This document shows positions 14,656 to 18,579 of a stretch of 18,579 bases of DNA, piece after piece. This DNA comes from DASZMJ01 sp035551935 (GTDB lineage: Bacteria > Planctomycetota > Planctomycetia > Isosphaerales > Isosphaeraceae), in the NCBI GenBank assembly GCA_035551935.1, contig DASZMJ010000233.1, positions 1-18,579 of the forward strand, in the 5' to 3' direction. Both the position numbers and the translations under genes were made by a program. Below the pieces are notes generated by a model. That model saw only the letters and a program-made list of their open reading frames with translations, did no database searches and was not told the origin of the DNA. Positions within the stretch are counted from its first letter, which is position 1; each line of letters starts with the position of its first letter.

Positions 14656-14703
14656 TGAATTAGATGCGTTTGCCCTGGGGCGGAGGCCCGAGGACAAAGG
14701 CCA

Positions 14704-14791
14704 GAGGGCCGAGGCCAGAGGGCGGAAGGCCGATGACGGATCTCGATCCTGTCCTCTGTCCTCTGTCCTCCGCCCTCTGGCCTCGGCCCTC
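14704..14791. repeat. Inverted repeat with 23-bp perfect arms
   Basis: Arms at 14704-14726 and 14769-14791 are exact reverse complements over 23 bp around a 42-base centre that includes a CCTCTGT tandem run (about 14753-14765). It lies just beyond the ilvD stop at 14814. Purine/pyrimidine-skewed repeats built from GGCCAGAGG and GGACAGAGG-type words are common between genes in planctomycetes, from general recollection. A terminator role for ilvD is possible. Confidence 0.75.
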
Positions 14792-14813
14792 CCTCTCCGC
14801 CCGCCGGCCGGGC

Positions 14814-16706
14814 TCAGTCCCAGGCCAGCACGGCGCCGGTGTGGCCACTGGTGACGAGGCGGGCGTAGCGGGCGAGGTAGCCCTTGGTGACGCGGGGGGC
14901 GGGGGAGGTCCAGGCGCGGCGACGCGCGGCGAGCTCGTCGTCGGTGAGGCGGACGTCGAGCGTGCCGGCGGGGATGTCGATGGCGATGAGGTCGCCGTCG
15001 CGGACCAGGGCGATCGGGCCGCCGACGGCGGCCTCGGGGCTGACGTGGCCGATCGAGGCGCCGGCGGTCCCGCCCGAGAAGCGGCCGTCGGTGATCAGGG
15101 CGCACTTGTCCCCGAGTCCCACCCCCTTGATCGCGGTCGTCGGCGCCAGCATCTCCTGCATGCCGGGGCCTCCTTTGGGCCCCTCGAGGCGGATGACGAC
15201 GACGTCGCCGGCCCGGACCCGGCCGAAAACGATGCCGTTGTACGCGTCCTCCTCACTCTCGAAGACGACCGCCGGCCCCTCGTGGATGAGCATCTTGGGG
15301 TCGACGCCGGCGGTCTTGACCACCGCCCCCTCGGGGGCGAGGTTGCCGTAGAGCACGGTCAGGCCCCCCTCGGGCGAGTAGGCGTGCGCGACGTCGCGGA
15401 TCACGTCGCGCGGGTCGAACTCGTCGTCGGCCCGCACGTCCTCGAGGTCCTCGACGGCGGTCGCCGACCAGTGGTCGTCGCCGGCGACGCCGGCCACCGA
15501 CCAGGCGTGGACTGTGCGCTTGCCGCCGGGCCGGACCCTCGTCATGGCGTGGGCGTGGTGGCGGGCGTCGTCGTGGCGGACGTCGTAGTCGGCGATATTC
15601 TCGCCGAGGGCCTTGCCGGTGACGGTCGGGCACGACAGGTCGAGCAGGCCCGGGCAGCCGCGGGCGACCTCGCCGAGGATCGTGTGGATGCCGCCGGCGC
15701 GGGCGACGTCCTCGACGTGGTACTTGCCCGAGGGGGCGACCTTGCAGAGGTTCGGCGTCCGCCGGCTCAGCTCGTTGATCCGCGCCAGGGAGTACGGCAC
15801 CTCGGCCTCGTGCGCGATGGCCAGGACGTGGAGCAACGTGTTGGTGCTCCCCCCCATCGCCATGTCGAGGACCATCGCGTTGTCGAACGCGGCGCGGGTG
15901 GCGATCTCGCGCGGCAAGAGGCCGTGGCCGGGGCCGAGGCGGGCGAAGTCGCGGGCGAGCTCGACGACCCGGTGCGCCGCGCGGTCGAAGAGGTGCTTGC
16001 GGTCGGCCGACGTGGCGAGGATCGTGCCGTTACCCGGCAGCGCGATCCCCAGGGCCTCGGCCAGGCAGTTCATGCTGTTGGCCGTGAACATGCCCGAGCA
16101 GCTCCCGCAGGTCGGGCAGGCGGCCTGCTCGATCTCCTCGAGCTCCTCGGCGCTGATCTTGCCGTTCTGGCGCTGGACCGAGGCGACGAAGGCGTCGATC
16201 AGGTCCACCGTCTGGCCCGAGGCGGTCCGGCCGGCCTCCATCGGGCCGCCCGAGACGAAGATCGTCGGGATGTTGACCCGCATCGCCCCCATCATCATGC
16301 CTGGGACGATCTTGTCGCAGTTCGGGATGCAGACCATGGCGTCGAAGCGGTGCGCCTCGATCATCGTCTCGACGCTGTCGGCGATCAGCTCGCGCGACGG
16401 CAAGGAGTACTTCATCCCCTTGTGGCCCATCGCGATGCCGTCGTCGACGCCGATGGTGTTGAACAGGAACGGCACCCCCCCCGCGGCCCGGACGCGCTCC
16501 TTGACGTAGTTGCCGACGGCCTGGAGGTGGACGTGGCCGGGGATGATGTCGACGTGGCTGTTGCAGATCGCGATGAACGGCTTGTCCCAGTCGGCCTCGC
16601 CGACGCCGGTGGCCCGGAGCAGGCTGCGGTGGGCGGCGCGGGCGTCGCCGCGCTTGATGGTGTCGGACCGCATGGCGGGCCGGTGGTGGTCGGTCGGTGC
16701 TGGCAT
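14814..16706 (-). CDS. ilvD: Dihydroxy-acid dehydratase
   Basis: IlvD removes water from 2,3-dihydroxy-isovalerate or -3-methylvalerate in cytoplasmic valine and isoleucine synthesis. The 630-residue protein shows PSRELIADSVE (103-113), NCDKIVPGMM (129-138), CPTCGSCSGMFTANSMNCL (197-215), MGGSTNT (284-290), YGNLAPEGAVVKTAGV near 453-468 and DGRFSGGT near the C-terminus. It belongs to the longer, E. coli-like subfamily. The usual Pro-Cys-Asn-x-His-Leu of [2Fe-2S] enzymes is PGHVHL (56-61), and residues 374-431 carry the extra segment seen in E. coli IlvD. A [4Fe-4S] cluster is therefore likely. The start could be 16706 or 16673 (MRSDTIK); neither has a clear ribosome binding site, and 16706 is preferred weakly for GAGCGAGAG upstream. 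The gene looks monocistronic, with its own candidate promoter at 16792. Confidence 0.95.
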   Translation of the reverse strand: MPAPTDHHRPAMRSDTIKRGDARAAHRSLLRATGVGEADWDKPFIAICNSHVDIIPGHVHLQAVGNYVKERVRAAGGVPFLFNTIGVDDGIAMGHKGMKYSLPSRELIADSVETMIEAHRFDAMVCIPNCDKIVPGMMMGAMRVNIPTIFVSGGPMEAGRTASGQTVDLIDAFVASVQRQNGKISAEELEEIEQAACPTCGSCSGMFTANSMNCLAEALGIALPGNGTILATSADRKHLFDRAAHRVVELARDFARLGPGHGLLPREIATRAAFDNAMVLDMAMGGSTNTLLHVLAIAHEAEVPYSLARINELSRRTPNLCKVAPSGKYHVEDVARAGGIHTILGEVARGCPGLLDLSCPTVTGKALGENIADYDVRHDDARHHAHAMTRVRPGGKRTVHAWSVAGVAGDDHWSATAVEDLEDVRADDEFDPRDVIRDVAHAYSPEGGLTVLYGNLAPEGAVVKTAGVDPKMLIHEGPAVVFESEEDAYNGIVFGRVRAGDVVVIRLEGPKGGPGMQEMLAPTTAIKGVGLGDKCALITDGRFSGGTAGASIGHVSPEAAVGGPIALVRDGDLIAIDIPAGTLDVRLTDDELAARRRAWTSPAPRVTKGYLARYARLVTSGHTGAVLAWD

Positions 16707-16791
16707 CGGGTTCGCTCTCGCTCGGGCTCGGGCTCGCGTGCGGGCCGTCCGGGGCGCGACCGGCCGACGGCCCGCCGCGCGACGATCCCCG

Positions 16792-16821
16792 ATTCTACGC
16801 CCCCGGGCCCGACGTTTCCAA
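16792..16821 (-). promoter_or_regulatory. Possible ilvD promoter
   Basis: Read on the minus strand, TTGGAA (16816-16821), 18 bases, then TAGAAT (16792-16797) is a good promoter-like pair about 85 bases before the ilvD start at 16706. It lies between ilvD and the hairpin at 16880, consistent with ilvD being transcribed separately from the efflux gene. Confidence 0.45.
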
Positions 16822-16879
16822 GCGTTGCCGTCGCGCCCGTACGAGGATTGCAAAGCCGTCGGCTTCGCGACACTGGACC

Positions 16880-16922
16880 CCCACCCCGGCCCTCCCCCCG
16901 TGTGGGGGAGGGCCGGGGTGGG
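16880..16922. terminator. 19-bp perfect hairpin, terminator or REP-like repeat
   Basis: The arm 16880-16898 (CCCACCCCGGCCCTCCCCC) and its exact reverse complement at 16904-16922 flank a five-base loop CGTGT. It lies 74 bases after the end of the efflux gene at 16996 and upstream of ilvD, so it can stop efflux transcription from running into ilvD. This C/G-block sequence resembles a widespread intergenic repeat of GC-rich bacteria and may be dispersed in this genome. No U-tract follows. Confidence 0.65.
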
Positions 16923-16995
16923 AAGTCGCGGGGCCGGCTCGGGAGACTTTGCCATCCTCCTGGTCGTGCCCGATGGGCGCCCGGCGGGCGGGCGG

Positions 16996-18579
16996 TCAGA
17001 CCTCGTAGAGCTCCTCGCTCCCGGGCTCGTCGCCCAGCCCGGCCGAGTAGGGCCCGGAGGGGATGTCCTCGGGCTTGTGCGCCAGGAGCGAGCCGTCGCG
17101 CGGGGCGGGCCGGTCGTCGCGGACGACGAGCGAGTAGAGCGACGGCACGACCAGCAGCGTCGTCACCAGCCCGGCCAGCAGCCCGCCGATGACCGCGCGG
17201 CCCAGCGGCGCGTTCGCCTCGCTGCCGCGCTCGACGGCCAGCGCCATCGGGATCAGCGCGAAGAGCGCCGCCATCGCCGTCATCACCACCGGCCGGACGC
17301 GAATGGCCGCGGCCTTGCGGATCGCCTCGTCGGGCGACAACCCGGCCTGGTCCCGCAGGCCTTGCGCGAAGTCGACCAGCAGCACCGTGTTCGAGACGAC
17401 GATGCCGACCATGAAGATCACCCCGAGCAGCGACTGGACGTTGATCGCCGTCTCCGTGACGTAGAGCATCGTGACGACGCCGATCAGCCCGAGCGGCACC
17501 GCCGAGATGATCACCAGCGGCGTCACGAACGACTTGAACAGCGCGACCATCAGGAAATAGATCAGCAGCGCCGCCAGGACCAGCCCGACCCCGAGGTCCT
17601 GGAACATGTTCCTCATGCGTTCGTACTCGCCGCTGAGGACGATCCGCGAGCCCTTCAGCGGCACCTTCTTGTCGCCGGTGACGTCCGGGTCGTAGGGGTT
17701 CCAGCCGCCGCCGTCCTGGGTCGGGACGCCGAAGGCGGCGATCACCCCGTTGACGTCGTCGGAGACGTGGCCGAGGTCGCGGCCCGTCACGCCCATCGTC
17801 AGGTCGACCGTCGGCTGGATGTTGTAGTGGTTGACCTCGGAGGGGACCCGCGTCGAGGTGATCGTGACGAGGTTGCGCAAGGGGACCGGGGCGTTCTGCT
17901 TCGGGCTGGTGATCGGGATGTCCAGCAGCGTGTCGACCGACACGATGTCCTTCTCCGAGTACTGGACGCCGACGAAGTACTGGTTGTGGCTGACCGGGTC
18001 GATCCAGAAGTTGTGCTTGTTGAACTGGATCGACGAGTTGGTCGCCGAGACGACCGTGCGCATGACGTCCTCCTGGTTCAGGCCCAGGATCGCCGCCTTG
18101 GCGCGGTCGACGTTGATGACGTACTCGGGGTAGTCCAGCCGCTGGATGATCCGCGCGTCGACGACGCCGTCGATCTTGACGACCTTGGCCTTGATCCGGC
18201 TGGCGACCTTGTACGCCTTCGCCTGGTTCTTGCCGGTGATGCGGACGTTGATCGGCGTGCTCTTGCCCTCGTTCATCGCCGAGCGGACCATGCCGCCGGC
18301 GTCGAAGGCGAACTCGAGGTCGGAGAAGTCGGGGTTGCGCGTCAGCTTGCGGCGGAGGTCCTCGACGTACTGCTGCGCCGACCGGGTGCGTTCGGGGGTC
18401 AGCTGGACGCTGACGACCGAGTCCATCGGGCCGGCGTTGGGGGTGTAGGCGGCCGACCAGTCGGAGACGACGCCGATCTGGGAGATGAACAGGTCGAGGT
18501 CCTCCTTCTTGATCTCGTTGCGGAGGAACTCCTCGACGGCGGCGACGCGGTCGTTCATGATCTCGATGCGGGTGCCCGA
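16996..18579 (-). CDS. RND efflux permease, C-terminal half (partial)
   Basis: These are the last 527 residues of an inner-membrane, proton-driven RND pump of the HAE1/AcrB type, exporting drugs or other hydrophobic compounds through a periplasmic adaptor and outer-membrane channel. The gene runs off the right edge. The visible part opens at SGTRIEIMNDRV, which matches the start of the second-half porter domain (PC1), and includes the docking-domain region to about residue 340. Five membrane helices follow: the segments beginning MFQDLGVGLV, FVTPLVIISA, NVQSLLGVIF (with GIVVSNTVLLVDFAQG), VVMTAMAALF and GRAVIGGLLA. A 40-residue hydrophilic acidic tail ends the protein. The proton-relay Asp pair would be in the missing N-terminal half. 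Adaptor and channel genes are not in the window. Substrate is unknown. Confidence 0.92.
   Translation of the reverse strand, partial: SGTRIEIMNDRVAAVEEFLRNEIKKEDLDLFISQIGVVSDWSAAYTPNAGPMDSVVSVQLTPERTRSAQQYVEDLRRKLTRNPDFSDLEFAFDAGGMVRSAMNEGKSTPINVRITGKNQAKAYKVASRIKAKVVKIDGVVDARIIQRLDYPEYVINVDRAKAAILGLNQEDVMRTVVSATNSSIQFNKHNFWIDPVSHNQYFVGVQYSEKDIVSVDTLLDIPITSPKQNAPVPLRNLVTITSTRVPSEVNHYNIQPTVDLTMGVTGRDLGHVSDDVNGVIAAFGVPTQDGGGWNPYDPDVTGDKKVPLKGSRIVLSGEYERMRNMFQDLGVGLVLAALLIYFLMVALFKSFVTPLVIISAVPLGLIGVVTMLYVTETAINVQSLLGVIFMVGIVVSNTVLLVDFAQGLRDQAGLSPDEAIRKAAAIRVRPVVMTAMAALFALIPMALAVERGSEANAPLGRAVIGGLLAGLVTTLLVVPSLYSLVVRDDRPAPRDGSLLAHKPEDIPSGPYSAGLGDEPGSEELYEV

Noticed and set aside
14664..17192. 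An 842-codon plus-strand open frame opposite ilvD
   Set aside because: It is antisense to ilvD, which has unmistakable catalytic motifs. Its own product is Gly/Arg/Asp-rich with no domain.

Overview
The window looks like chromosome of a high-GC planctomycete, probably in or near the Isosphaeraceae. This is inferred from protein style, not from a marker gene. The signs are a Tat-exported Gfo/Idh/MocA oxidoreductase, a DUF1570-type HExxH protein, a PEP-CTERM secreted protein, several proteins that join an N-terminal CPxCG-type zinc ribbon to one membrane helix, and many long intergenic inverted repeats. No rRNA, tRNA, CRISPR array or prophage is visible.

Layout. (1) 1-2520, accessory region: the start of a transposase reads off the left edge on the minus strand. 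Facing away from it is an overlapping two-gene plus-strand cassette (142-1224 and 1211-2470), less GC-rich than the rest. The first protein is unrecognised and has winged-helix-like stretches. The second carries a convincing Mrr-like PD-(D/E)xK nuclease core. A strong hairpin closes the cassette. (2) 2583-6451, three minus-strand genes: a Tat-exported oxidoreductase, a small membrane protein and a zinc-ribbon/DUF1570 metallopeptidase-like protein. (3) 6670-10767, two large plus-strand polytopic membrane proteins resembling GT-C/YfhO-type transferases, separated by an element with 33-bp perfect inverted arms. (4) 11192-12133, a PEP-CTERM protein with a DUF4114-like end, after a 424-bp gap holding a possible promoter and leader hairpin. 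(5) 12357-14516, two tandem paralogues with zinc ribbon plus membrane helix; the second ends in a Gly/Tyr/Pro-rich repeat tail. (6) 14517-14813, two structured repeats between convergent genes. (7) 14814-16706, ilvD (dihydroxy-acid dehydratase, minus strand). (8) 16996-18579, the C-terminal half of an RND efflux permease (minus strand), cut by the right edge.

Most of the window is ordinary planctomycete chromosome. The best candidate for an undescribed system is the left-end nuclease cassette: two overlapping genes of lower GC beside a transposase, with a nuclease fold and an unrecognised partner, as expected of a mobile defence or genome-conflict module. That role is inference. The second point of interest is the density of distinct long inverted repeats in the gaps.
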